DNA of 59,204 nucleotides from a bacterium (GTDB taxonomy: Bacteria > Chloroflexota > Dehalococcoidia > Tepidiformales > Tepidiformaceae), in NCBI GenBank assembly GCA_003577245.1, contig QEVS01000012.1:1-59204 (forward strand), read 5' to 3'. Shown here one piece after another: positions 1-8,639 of this stretch (its first letter is position 1; every line of letters begins with the position of its first letter). The translations under genes were made by a program, and so were the position numbers. The notes under the pieces were generated by a model. The model was given only the letters and a program-made list of their open reading frames with translations, was not told where the DNA came from and did not search any database.

Positions 1-362
<362 letters not shown>

Positions 363-394
363 ACGGGACTGCCGGCCCTGGTAATCGTCCTGGT

Positions 395-469
395 TGGAGC
401 CCAGGAGGGGATTCGAACCCCTAACCTACCGATTACAAATCGGTTGCGCTGCCATTGCGCCACCCGGGC
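395..469 (-). tRNA. thrU: tRNA-Thr (anticodon UGU)
   Basis: This is a 75-nt cloverleaf on the minus strand with encoded CCA. Acceptor strands are GCCCGGG and CCTGGGC (one G-U pair). The anticodon stem ACCGA/TCGGT carries the loop TTTGTAA, anticodon TGT. It is the first gene of the tRNA-tuf operon, about 58 nt downstream of the predicted transcription start. Confidence 0.96.
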
Positions 470-533
470 TCGGGTTCGGGCCCCACACGGACATGCCAAC
501 ACAAAAACGATCCGCCGGGGCGGACCAACCACC

Positions 534-562
534 AGTATGCGTCGCAGCCGCTCCTATGGCAA
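534..562 (-). promoter_or_regulatory. Sigma-70 promoter of the thrU-tyrU-thrT-tuf operon
   Basis: On the minus strand TTGCCA (562-557) and CATACT (539-534) are separated by exactly 17 bp, close to the TTGACA/TATAAT consensus. The predicted start near 527 lies just upstream of the first tRNA. Promoter strength and start site are inferred from sequence only. Confidence 0.65.
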
Positions 563-652
563 TAACAGCCGGCAGCCTGTGGCCGCAGCTTGCCCGCACG
601 CCAGCCATGGGGCATTGTCCCGTCCCAACACCACCCGCCAGGAGCGTACTGC

Positions 653-2395
653 ATGACTTCGCCCGCCATCGCGCCTGTAGCCCCGCCTTCGGCAACCGCA
701 CCCCCGCCCGAGGGCTTCTGGCGGCGCGAGGCGAGCCACTTCCCTCGCCCGCTTTCGCCCATGTACCGCGTCCACCTCGGCTGGATGGCCGCCATCTGGC
801 GCAACCTCGCCACCACCCACGGGCTGATGTTCGATGGCACCGACTGGCGCGAGATCGACGGCTGGGTCTACTTCCGCCTTGTGCCCATTGGAGGCAAAGA
901 CCGGAAGCGGCCTCCCCTCTGGCTGACGTGGGCCCTCGTCCGAGTCGTACCCTCCATGCGCAGGCGGCTGCGGACCCTCTCCCGGGCAATGAAGGACGAC
1001 CTCCCCGGGCAGTACATCGACAGGTGGTACGACACCTGGCGGCCACACCAGGAGGAGACCATCTCCCGCCTGCGCAGCGTGGATCTCTCCGCCCTCGACG
1101 ACGAGGCCTGCGCCCGGCACTTCGAAGAGTGCTTCGCATTCGGCCGCGACAGCATCGAAATCCACTTCAACCTCACGCTCCCCGTAGGCACCCTGGCCGA
1201 GCTCGCCTTCGCCTGCGAAGAGCTTCTCGGCTGGGGCGAGCACGAGATGGTGGAGCTCCTGGCCGGCCTTTCGCGGACCTCGACCGAGCCCGCCCGCCGG
1301 CTCGCCGCTCTCGCCGCCATGGCCAGCGACCGGCCTGCCGTTCGAAAGCTCCTCGAAAACGCCGGCACAGGGACACTGGCACGCCTTGAGCAGGCCGACC
1401 CCGAATTTGCGCAGGCTTTCCACGCCTACCAGCGCGAGTTCAGCGGCCGCGCCCTCCGCTACGAGTTGAACGAACCGACCCTGGAAGAGGTGCCTGCCCT
1501 CACCCTCAGCCTCATCCACGACCAGCTCGTGCGCGAATACGACCCCGCCGCCGAAGAGCGAACCCTGAACGAAAAGCGCCGCCAGGCGATCGAACGGGCG
1601 CACAGTGCCCTGGCCTCGCGCCCGCCCGCCGACCGCCAGCGGTTCGACCACCTGCTCGCACGCGCCGAGCGGTACTACCCGGTGCGCGAAGAAAACGAGT
1701 TCTTCACCATCAGCGCGCCGCTGGCCGTCATGCGCTACGCAGCGCTTGAGCTGGGGCGCAGGCTCGCAGCGAAGCGGCTCATCGCCGCCCCCGACGACGT
1801 CTTCTTCCTGGAGTTCAATGAAGCGCCCCGGGCACTGCGCGAAGGGCGCGACTGCCTCGACCTCGTGGCCCGGCGCAAGGCCGAAAGGGAATGGACGCTT
1901 GCGCACCCGGCGCAGCCTAGCTTCGGCGTGGACCTCAGCGGCGAGCCTCCCCTGAAGGTGCTCCCCCCGGACGCCGCCTTCAACCTCCGCGCCGTGCTCT
2001 GGGTAACCGACCGGATCATGGGCGCCGAAGCCCCCCAGCCAGTCGCAGAGGCGAAGCCGCAACAGATCACCATGCTCAAGGGCATCCCCGCCGCGCCCGG
2101 GCGCTACGCCGGACCCGTCTGCGTCATCCGCGACGAGTCGGAGTTCAACAAGATCCGCGCCGGCGATGTGCTCGTCTGCCCCATCACCTCGCCCGTGTGG
2201 TCGATTATCTTCCCCAGCGTAGGCGCCCTGGTGACCGAATCGGGCGGCGTGCTTTCGCACCCGGCTATCATTGCGCGCGAGTATGGGATACCCGCGGTGG
2301 TGGCGACCCGGACGGCAACAAAGGTGCTCAAGGACGGGCAGCAGGTCCTGGTCGACGGCAAGGCGGGGACAGTCGAAGTCTTGTCCGGGCCGTAA
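653..2395 (+). CDS. PEP-utilising enzyme mobile (swivelling His) domain protein
   Basis: This 580-residue protein ends in the phosphohistidine swivelling domain of PEP synthase and pyruvate phosphate dikinase: the segment TESGGVLSHPAIIAREYGIP carries the phosphoryl-carrying histidine near residue 536. The rest resembles the central region of rifampin phosphotransferase/PEP-synthase-like proteins, but I see no ATP-grasp (PPDK N-terminal) domain and no PEP-binding TIM barrel, so it cannot be a complete PEP synthase. The start was set at ATG 653 because AGGAG ends 8 nt upstream; an in-frame ATG at 590 lacks such a site. It is followed 34 bp later by a GNAT acetyltransferase. Substrate and partner are unknown. 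Confidence 0.82.
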   Translation: MTSPAIAPVAPPSATAPPPEGFWRREASHFPRPLSPMYRVHLGWMAAIWRNLATTHGLMFDGTDWREIDGWVYFRLVPIGGKDRKRPPLWLTWALVRVVPSMRRRLRTLSRAMKDDLPGQYIDRWYDTWRPHQEETISRLRSVDLSALDDEACARHFEECFAFGRDSIEIHFNLTLPVGTLAELAFACEELLGWGEHEMVELLAGLSRTSTEPARRLAALAAMASDRPAVRKLLENAGTGTLARLEQADPEFAQAFHAYQREFSGRALRYELNEPTLEEVPALTLSLIHDQLVREYDPAAEERTLNEKRRQAIERAHSALASRPPADRQRFDHLLARAERYYPVREENEFFTISAPLAVMRYAALELGRRLAAKRLIAAPDDVFFLEFNEAPRALREGRDCLDLVARRKAEREWTLAHPAQPSFGVDLSGEPPLKVLPPDAAFNLRAVLWVTDRIMGAEAPQPVAEAKPQQITMLKGIPAAPGRYAGPVCVIRDESEFNKIRAGDVLVCPITSPVWSIIFPSVGALVTESGGVLSHPAIIAREYGIPAVVATRTATKVLKDGQQVLVDGKAGTVEVLSGP

Positions 2396-2429
2396 CGAGT
2401 GTGAAACACCCCTCGTGCAGGATGGTGGC

Positions 2430-2942
2430 ATGAGTGGCGCCGCCGAAGTCACCATCCGCTACGCGCGCGAGGCCGACCTCGAGGCAATCCAGCGGATCTA
2501 TAACCACGAGGTGGCCACGGGCACGGCCACCTGGGACGAAGAGCCGTGGCCCATGGAGAAGCGCCGCACCTGGTTCGCAGAACACGATGCGCTCTGCCCG
2601 CTGCTCGTGGCCGAGGCCGGCGGGCGCGTGGTGGGGTTCGCCTCCCTTTCGAAGATGAGCCAGAAATCCGGCTGGCGATTTACCCGCGAAGACACCATCT
2701 ACCTCGACCCGGCATGGCGGGGATGCGGGCTGGGCAGGCGGCTCCTGGGCGAACTCCTCCAGGAGGCCTGGCGCATCGGCATGCACGCCGTCGTGGCCAC
2801 CATCAGCTCCGAAAACAGCGCAAGCATCGAGCTCCACCGTTCGCTCGGGTTCGAAGTGGTGGGAACCCTGCGTGAGACCGGATTGAAGTTCGGCCGGCGG
2901 TTGAGCACCACTTACATGCAGCTGGTGCGGGCCGAAGAGTAG
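2430..2942 (+). CDS. GNAT family N-acetyltransferase (phosphinothricin/methionine sulfoximine acetyltransferase-like)
   Basis: This 170-residue cytosolic enzyme matches the short GNAT family around Pat/MnaT that N-acetylates small amino-acid analogues with acetyl-CoA. Diagnostic features are the opening VTIRYAREADLEAIQRIYN, the segment GTATWDEEP, the acetyl-CoA loop DPAWRGCGLGRRLLGELL and the ending GFEVVGTLRETGLKFGR. The in-frame frame stays open upstream to 2271, but that stretch overlaps the preceding gene and resembles nothing, so ATG 2430 was chosen. The natural substrate cannot be read from the sequence. Confidence 0.85.
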   Translation: MSGAAEVTIRYAREADLEAIQRIYNHEVATGTATWDEEPWPMEKRRTWFAEHDALCPLLVAEAGGRVVGFASLSKMSQKSGWRFTREDTIYLDPAWRGCGLGRRLLGELLQEAWRIGMHAVVATISSENSASIELHRSLGFEVVGTLRETGLKFGRRLSTTYMQLVRAEE

Positions 2943-2983
2943 CGCGGTGCGGGCCCGCACAGGGCGTTCACCGACCCTCAACT

Positions 2984-3013
2984 TTGGCATCGCCGGAAAT
3001 CGCCCGATATACT
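2984..3013 (+). promoter_or_regulatory. Sigma-70 promoter of purF
   Basis: TTGGCA (2984-2989) and TATACT (3008-3013) are separated by 18 bp. The predicted start near 3020 is downstream of the longer in-frame GTG at 2947, which argues for the short purF start at 3055. Confidence 0.6.
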
Positions 3014-3054
3014 GGGGTAGCCGAGAACGTCTCCACCGGAGGGCGCCCCAGCTC

Positions 3055-4512
3055 TTGATCCCCGGCAGTGACAACCCGCGCGAAGCCTGTGGCGTATTCG
3101 GGGTCTATGGCCCCGGAGAAGATGTCGCAAGGCTCACGTTCTACGGCCTTTACGCCCTCCAGCACCGCGGCCAGGAGAGCGCCGGCATTGCTGCCAGCGA
3201 TGGTAACGAGTTCAGCATCCGCACCGGCATGGGCCTCGTCTCGCAGGTCTTCGATGAAGAGGACCTGGCCTTTCTCCGCGGCCACATCGCCATTGGGCAC
3301 ACCCGCTACAGCACCGCCGGGGGCTCGCTCGCCTGCAACGCCCAGCCCGTGATCGTGCGCGACCACGAAACCGGTGCCCCAATTGCCCTCGCCCATAACG
3401 GCAACCTCACCAACGCCGACATCCTGCGCGAAGACCTCCTCGCCCAGGGCGTGAATGTCGAGTCCACCGCCGATTCCGAGCTCATTGCCCACCTCCTCAC
3501 CCTGGCCCCTGCGGGAACGTGGGAAGAGCGCTTTCACTACGTGATGCGCCGCATCGAGGGCGCCTACAGCCTCACCATCATGACCAAGGACAGCCTCTTC
3601 GCGGTGCGCGACCCCATGGGCGTGCGCCCGCTCTGCCTGGGGCGCGTCGACGGGGGCTGGGTCGTCGCTTCGGAATCCTGCGCGCTTGAGCACCTCGGCA
3701 TCGAGCTTGAACGCGATGTCGAGCCCGGCGAGGTCGTGCAGATCGACGCCTCCGGGATGCGCAGCTTCTTCCCCGTGCAGCCGGCGCGGAAGCTGGCCGG
3801 TTGCACTTTCGAGTACATCTACTTCGCCCGCCCCGACAGCCGCCTGGCGGGCAAGCTCGTCTACCCAACCCGCGAAGAGATGGGAGCCCAGCTCGCGCGC
3901 GAATACCCCGTGGAAGCCGATATCGTCATCGGCGTGCCCCTCTCCGCCATCCCTGCGGCCATCGGCTACGCGGCCGAAGCCGGCATCCCCTTCCGCGAGG
4001 GCCTCGTCCAGAACCGCTACGTTGGCCGCACCTTCATCCAGCCCGACCAGCGCATCCGCGAAGCCGGCGTGAGCCTCAAGTTCAACGCCCTCAAGGACGT
4101 TCTCCACGGTAAGCGCGTCGTCGTCGTCGATGACAGCATCGTCCGCGGGACAACCACGCCGCGCCTCATCTCGCTCATCAGGCGCGCCGGGGCCACCGAA
4201 ATCCACATGCGCATCACGGCTCCGCCCATGATCTCGCCCTGCTTTTTCGGCGTTGACCTGGCGACCAAGTGGGAGCTCATCGCCGCGAACAAGAGCGTCG
4301 AGGAGATCCGCCAGCACATCGGCGCCGACAGCCTGGGCTACCTCAGCCTCGAAGGGCTCATGAAGGCCATCGGCGAGCCCGAGGAGCGCCATTGCAACGC
4401 CTGCTTCACGGGCGTCTACCCGATCGATGTGCAGATGCAGATGAACCGCCTCGAAGTCTCGCGGCGACCGGTGGGCGTGGCCGACAGCCTCAACTACGCC
4501 GGCGGGCCATAG
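3055..4512 (+). CDS. purF: Amidophosphoribosyltransferase
   Basis: PurF catalyses the first committed step of purine synthesis: PRPP plus glutamine gives 5-phosphoribosylamine. The N-terminal Ntn-type glutaminase begins at Cys in REACGVFGVYG, with the following LYALQHRGQESAG typical of the family. The PRPP-binding loop is KRVVVVDDSIVRGTTT in the C-terminal phosphoribosyltransferase domain. I chose a TTG start at 3055 (485 aa). It is preceded by GGAGGG at 3038-3043 and leaves an 11-residue propeptide before the catalytic Cys, as in Bacillus PurF. The GTG at 2947 would put an apparent promoter inside the gene. It is convergent with prmA, with one base between the stop codons. Confidence 0.96.
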   Translation: MIPGSDNPREACGVFGVYGPGEDVARLTFYGLYALQHRGQESAGIAASDGNEFSIRTGMGLVSQVFDEEDLAFLRGHIAIGHTRYSTAGGSLACNAQPVIVRDHETGAPIALAHNGNLTNADILREDLLAQGVNVESTADSELIAHLLTLAPAGTWEERFHYVMRRIEGAYSLTIMTKDSLFAVRDPMGVRPLCLGRVDGGWVVASESCALEHLGIELERDVEPGEVVQIDASGMRSFFPVQPARKLAGCTFEYIYFARPDSRLAGKLVYPTREEMGAQLAREYPVEADIVIGVPLSAIPAAIGYAAEAGIPFREGLVQNRYVGRTFIQPDQRIREAGVSLKFNALKDVLHGKRVVVVDDSIVRGTTTPRLISLIRRAGATEIHMRITAPPMISPCFFGVDLATKWELIAANKSVEEIRQHIGADSLGYLSLEGLMKAIGEPEERHCNACFTGVYPIDVQMQMNRLEVSRRPVGVADSLNYAGGP

Positions 4513-4513
4513 C

Positions 4514-5407
4514 TCAGGAGCGCACCAGCTCAAGCAGGCACCAGTCTCGTTCGTGCCGCATGGCAGACAGCGCAAGGCCGTGGGCCGCCATCGCTTCGCG
4601 CACAGCGGCGGCATCGGGCGCCAGGATTCCGCTCAGGATGAGCCGTCCGCCGGGCCGGACCACGTTCCCAAACACGGCCGCCAGGGCCGTGTTGGCCGGC
4701 GTGCTGATGTTCGCGACCACCACGTCGTAGCGGCCGGGGTGTGATGCCTCGAGCGCGCCCACGTTGATGCTCACCTCTGCGCCGATGCCATTGGCGATGC
4801 AGTTGGCGCGGGCCACCTCCGCGGCGATGGGGTCGACGTCAACCGCTGCGACGCTGGCCGCGCCCAGCCGGATGGCGGCGATGGCGAGAATCCCGGAGCC
4901 CGTGCCCACATCGAGAACCGCCATGCCGTTCGCGATGGAATCTTCGAGCGCGGCGAGGCAGAGGCGCGTGGTCTCGTGGTGGCCCGTGCCGAAGGCCTGC
5001 CCCGGATCGAGCCGGATGGTGACCTGCCCGGGAGCAGCCTCGTGGTCTATCCACGAAGGGACTACCAGGATGCGTCCCCCGTAGTCCACGACGCCGAAGA
5101 ACTCGCGCCAGCTGACGGCCCAGTCCTGCTGGTGGATGGGCTTCGCCACAAGCTCCACCGCCGGGAATGCCTCCATGGCCCGGCGCAGCTCCTCGGTTAG
5201 GACGGCGCCCAGCTCGGAAGCGGGGAGGTAGGCGCGCACCAGCAGCGGCTCGCCCGGCCGCACCCGGTAGCCCAGCTCGGGCCCAAGAATGTCGACCGGT
5301 TCCTCAACCGTGATGCCCCCCGGTGAAATGTCACGCATCACGGCGCTCACGGCCTCGGCCTGGGCGGGGGGCACCCGGGCGGTGATCTCGAACCAGAGTC
5401 CGGTCAC
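4514..5407 (-). CDS. prmA: Ribosomal protein L11 methyltransferase
   Basis: PrmA trimethylates ribosomal protein L11 using SAM. The 297-residue protein has the N-terminal L11-binding domain (LWFEITARVPPAQAEAV), the conserved AFGTGHHETTRLCL stretch, the SAM-binding motif VLDVGTGSGILAIAA and the motif DVVVANIST. The start is GTG at 5407-5405, 13 bp after the dnaJ stop, without an obvious Shine-Dalgarno. This suggests translation coupled to dnaJ. The dnaJ-prmA order is the same as in many Gram-positive dnaK operons. Confidence 0.95.
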   Translation of the reverse strand: MTGLWFEITARVPPAQAEAVSAVMRDISPGGITVEEPVDILGPELGYRVRPGEPLLVRAYLPASELGAVLTEELRRAMEAFPAVELVAKPIHQQDWAVSWREFFGVVDYGGRILVVPSWIDHEAAPGQVTIRLDPGQAFGTGHHETTRLCLAALEDSIANGMAVLDVGTGSGILAIAAIRLGAASVAAVDVDPIAAEVARANCIANGIGAEVSINVGALEASHPGRYDVVVANISTPANTALAAVFGNVVRPGGRLILSGILAPDAAAVREAMAAHGLALSAMRHERDWCLLELVRS

Positions 5408-5420
5408 GGGCGGCGGCGGT

Positions 5421-6557
5421 TCAGCCGGCGACGGCGTCGCGCAGCCGTTCGAAGAAGCCCTTGGTCTTCTTCGGCAGGGTAGGCGTACCCATCGTCTGTG
5501 CGAGTTGTTCGAGGAGGCCGCGCTGCTCGTCGCTCAACTCCTCGGGCACCACCACCACCACCCGCACCACCATGTCGCCGCGGCCGTGCGCGCGGAGGTG
5601 GGGCACCCCCTTGCCCCGGAGAATGAAGTCTTCGCCGCTCTGCGTCCCGGCGGGCACCTCCATCTCCATCTCGCCATCGAGCGTGGGGATGGTGACCCGC
5701 GCCCCGAGCGTGGCCTGCGCGATGTTGACCGGGAGTTCGAGGAGGATGTGGTCGTCGACGCGCTCGAACTTCTCGTGCTCGGCCACGGAAAGAACCACAT
5801 ATAGATTCCCCGGCTCGCCGCCCCGCGCTCCGGCCTCGCCTTCGCCGCTGAGGCGAATCTGGGCGCCGTCGTCTACGCCCGCGGGCACCCGGACCAGGAT
5901 CTTGCGCGACTGGCGCTCGCGCCCCGTGCCGCGGCACTGCACACAGGGGCTGGTGATGATGCGTCCCTCACCCTGGCAGCGCCCGCAGGTGGAAACGTTG
6001 ACGAACTGGCCGAAGACGCTCTGCTGGGCACGGCGGATTTCGCCCGCGCCGTTGCATTCGGTGCAGGTGGCGAGCTCGGTGCCCGGCGCGGCGCCCGAGC
6101 CCGAGCAGGCACTGCAACGCTCCTGCCGGGCGAACTCGATCTCCTTCTCGCCGCCGAAGATCGCCTCTTCGAAGGTGAGCCGCAGGTTGTAGCGCAGATC
6201 GGCGCCTCGCGCCGGGCCACGGCGGCGGCGCCCGCCACGCCCTCCCCCGCCGAAGAAGGCATCGAAGATATCGCCAAAGCCCTCGAAGGTGGAAAAGCCT
6301 TCGAAACCCGAAGGTCCACCGCCCGTGGCATCGACCCCCGCATGGCCAAAGCGGTCGTAGCGCTGCCGCTTCTCGGGGTCCGAGAGCACCTCGTAGGCGC
6401 GGTTGATCGCCTTGAAGCGCTCGGTAGCGTCTTCGGAGGAGTTCCGGTCGGGGTGGAACTCCATGGCAAGCTTGCGGTAGGCCTTCTTCAGGTCCTGGGG
6501 CGAAACCTCGCGGTCAACCCCGAGCAGTTCGTAGTAGTCGGCTTGTGGAGCGGGCAT
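5421..6557 (-). CDS. dnaJ: Chaperone protein DnaJ
   Basis: This is a full type I (class A) J-protein of 378 residues, the co-chaperone that stimulates DnaK ATPase. The J domain carries HPD at residues 35-37. It is followed by a Gly/Phe region and a complete zinc domain with four CxxCxGxG repeats (CSACSGSG, CTECNGAG, CGRCQGEG, CVQCRGTG). The C-terminal substrate-binding domains follow. A CIRCE operator lies 5 bp upstream of the ATG, so HrcA repression is expected. dnaK, grpE and hrcA are not in the window. A second, different J-protein gene lies at 54.6 kb. Confidence 0.96.
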   Translation of the reverse strand: MPAPQADYYELLGVDREVSPQDLKKAYRKLAMEFHPDRNSSEDATERFKAINRAYEVLSDPEKRQRYDRFGHAGVDATGGGPSGFEGFSTFEGFGDIFDAFFGGGGRGGRRRRGPARGADLRYNLRLTFEEAIFGGEKEIEFARQERCSACSGSGAAPGTELATCTECNGAGEIRRAQQSVFGQFVNVSTCGRCQGEGRIITSPCVQCRGTGRERQSRKILVRVPAGVDDGAQIRLSGEGEAGARGGEPGNLYVVLSVAEHEKFERVDDHILLELPVNIAQATLGARVTIPTLDGEMEMEVPAGTQSGEDFILRGKGVPHLRAHGRGDMVVRVVVVVPEELSDEQRGLLEQLAQTMGTPTLPKKTKGFFERLRDAVAG

Positions 6558-6561
6558 ACTG

Positions 6562-6588
6562 TTAGCAGTTTAGCAAACCGGGTGCTAA
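6562..6588 (-). promoter_or_regulatory. CIRCE operator (HrcA binding site) upstream of dnaJ
   Basis: Two 9-bp arms, TTAGCAGTT (6562-6570) and GGGTGCTAA (6580-6588), flank exactly 9 bp. The CIRCE consensus is TTAGCACTC-N9-GAGTGCTAA; the arms match at 7/9 and 8/9. It ends 5 bp upstream of the dnaJ ATG, the usual place for CIRCE in a 5' leader. HrcA itself is not in the window. Confidence 0.8.
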
Positions 6589-6645
6589 CGCCGAGGCGGG
6601 CCTGCATCCGGGACAAGAACCCAGGAATCCAGCAGCGGAACTGCC

Positions 6646-7122
6646 GTGCCAACCATCCCCCGCGACGTGAGCCGCGCCTTCGAACGCTTTACCAGGGGGC
6701 CATCCCTCGTGCGCGCCGCCATGGCCGATCTCGATGCCGGGGCGCTCAACCGGCGGCCCAAGGGGAGCGACTGGTCCATCCGCGACGTCGTGCTGCACCT
6801 CGCGGATGCGGAGATGGTGGCGTCCGTCCAGTTGCGCCTCATTATCGCCGAGGAGGAGCCGTCCCTGCCTGCCTTCGACCAGGACCTCTGGAAGCGGCGG
6901 CTCCACTACCTGTGGCGCGACCCTGAGTTCGCACTGGGACTCTTCCAGCAGGCGCGCTGGGCCAACGCCGAGCTCCTCCAGCAGTGCGATGCGGCAGCCT
7001 GGCAGCGCGCCGGCCTGCACCCCGTGCACGGATTGCTGACTCTCGCCCGGCTCGTGGAGCACCACGCCCTGCACGCCGAAGAGCACGCGGACCAGGTCGC
7101 AAGGTGGCGTTCGGCGCCGTGA
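6646..7122 (+). CDS. DinB-family protein (DinB_2/YfiT-like)
   Basis: A 158-residue four-helix-bundle protein of the DinB/YfiT type. Such proteins bind a metal through three histidines, and some act as thiol (bacillithiol or mycothiol) S-transferases. Visible ligands are His in VVLHLADAEM and the EHHALHAEEHADQ helix near the C terminus. DWSIRDVVLHL matches the family's conserved entry to the second helix. The start is GTG at 6646; no strong ribosome site is visible. Substrate unknown. Another DinB-type gene lies at 45.1 kb. Confidence 0.75.
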   Translation: MPTIPRDVSRAFERFTRGPSLVRAAMADLDAGALNRRPKGSDWSIRDVVLHLADAEMVASVQLRLIIAEEEPSLPAFDQDLWKRRLHYLWRDPEFALGLFQQARWANAELLQQCDAAAWQRAGLHPVHGLLTLARLVEHHALHAEEHADQVARWRSAP

Positions 7123-7227
7123 CCCAAGACAGGGTTGCTGCGAAGATGGCATCAGCCCCTCCCCCGGACCGCACCTCGTGCCCCTTCTTCAACGAATGCA
7201 GCAATTCGCGCCCGGCAGGGCGGCCTG

Positions 7228-8589
7228 ATGGCGGCCCACGCCGCGTCCCTGGCGGCCGGCGGCGGCGATGGCTACGCCGGCCACAGCTGGAAGCGGAACC
7301 TGGTCTTCATCTGGATCGGCGTCTTTGTAGGTCTCCTCGGCGCTAACTTCGTCTTCCCGTTCATGCCTTTCTACATCCAGGAGCTCGGCGTGACCGACAA
7401 GGCTAAGGTCTCCTACTACACGGGCCTGACCGCAAGCGTCACGGGCCTGTCGCTCACGCTCACTGCCCCCTTCTGGGGAGCACTCTCGGACCGGCTCGGG
7501 CGAAAGCTGATGTTCGTCCGCGCACTCGTGGGCGCAGGGGTGCTCATCGGCATCATGGGGTTGGTGCACGCCGTCTGGCAGCTGGTGGCGCTACGCTTCA
7601 TGATGGGCGCTTTTGCCGGCACCATGGGGGCGGCGGCGGCCCTCGTGGCCGCAACCACGCCGCGCGAGCGGGCCGGTTACGCTCTCGGCCTCCTGCAGAC
7701 CGGGCAGTTCACCGCCAACATGCTCGGCCCCGTGCTCGGCGGCATCACGGCGGCCACGCTGGGCATTCGCAACTCGTTCATCTTCTGCGCCTCGCTTTAC
7801 GGCATCGCCGCCGTGCTCGCCTACTCCTTCGTGCGCGAACCGCGGGAGTCGTTCGCGGGCGGTAACAACGACGAAGGCGAACAGCACGGCAAGGGCGGCG
7901 GAAGCATCATCGGCAACCTGCGCATGGTCGTTTCCGAACGCCAGGTGATCGTGATGCTTCTCTTTCTCTTCGTCCTCTGGCTGAGCACCACCTACGTGCG
8001 GCCCGTGATGCCGATCAGCATCGACGACTTCGCCGCAACTTCTCCCGCCGGCGCCGAGAGGGTGCGGCTTGCCCTTCCCGGCGCCTCGTTCCAGCTGAAG
8101 GAGGAGGCGGCCACCGGGCTCGTCTTCGGCATCATCGGCCTCACCAGCACCCTGGCCGCGCTCTCGGTGGGCCCCCTGGGGGCGCGCTGGGGCTATCGCA
8201 ACGCCGTCACCGGCGCTGCCCTGGTGGCCGGGGTGCTCTACATCCCGGTCTTCCTGGCGGGCTCGTTCACGGCCTTCATGTTCTTCTTCGGAGCGGTTGG
8301 CCTCTTCCAGGGGGCCATGGTTCCCGGCACAAACGCGCTCATCGCCGCAAGCGCCCCCGAAGGCAAGCAGGGCAGCGCCTTCGGCCTTGCCGCCAGCATG
8401 CAATCGATGGCACTGCTCATCGGGCCGCTGGCGGGCGGGTTCACCGGCGGCCTGCTTGGCATCGAAGCCGTCTACCTCATCATCGGCATCATCCTGGTCG
8501 CGGCGGCCATCGGGGGCAGGCTGCTCATTCGCGAGCCCGCTGTCTTCGACGGCCAGAGGAGCGCCACCGGGCCACGCGGGGCAGGCTGA
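7228..8589 (+). CDS. MFS transporter (drug/efflux type)
   Basis: A 453-residue membrane transporter with about 12 predicted membrane segments. The first is NLVFIWIGVFVGLLGANFVF. The cytoplasmic motif A GALSDRLGRKLMF between segments 2 and 3 is the MFS signature. TGQFTANMLGPVLGG corresponds to the motif C region seen in antiporters of the DHA1 group. A hydrophilic loop (about residues 210-240) separates the two halves. ATG 7228 was chosen over the upstream in-frame ATG at 7135 because the extra 31 residues are polar and unlike MFS proteins. The exported substrate is unknown. Confidence 0.85.
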   Translation: MAAHAASLAAGGGDGYAGHSWKRNLVFIWIGVFVGLLGANFVFPFMPFYIQELGVTDKAKVSYYTGLTASVTGLSLTLTAPFWGALSDRLGRKLMFVRALVGAGVLIGIMGLVHAVWQLVALRFMMGAFAGTMGAAAALVAATTPRERAGYALGLLQTGQFTANMLGPVLGGITAATLGIRNSFIFCASLYGIAAVLAYSFVREPRESFAGGNNDEGEQHGKGGGSIIGNLRMVVSERQVIVMLLFLFVLWLSTTYVRPVMPISIDDFAATSPAGAERVRLALPGASFQLKEEAATGLVFGIIGLTSTLAALSVGPLGARWGYRNAVTGAALVAGVLYIPVFLAGSFTAFMFFFGAVGLFQGAMVPGTNALIAASAPEGKQGSAFGLAASMQSMALLIGPLAGGFTGGLLGIEAVYLIIGIILVAAAIGGRLLIREPAVFDGQRSATGPRGAG

Positions 8590-8639
8590 CCCGCGCCGCG
8601 CTACAATGCCCCGAAATCCTGATACCAGTGAGGCAACCC

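Noticed and set aside
2968..4614. A 548-residue open frame antisense to purF
   Set aside because: Same high-G+C shadow effect: the sense strand encodes an unmistakable PurF.
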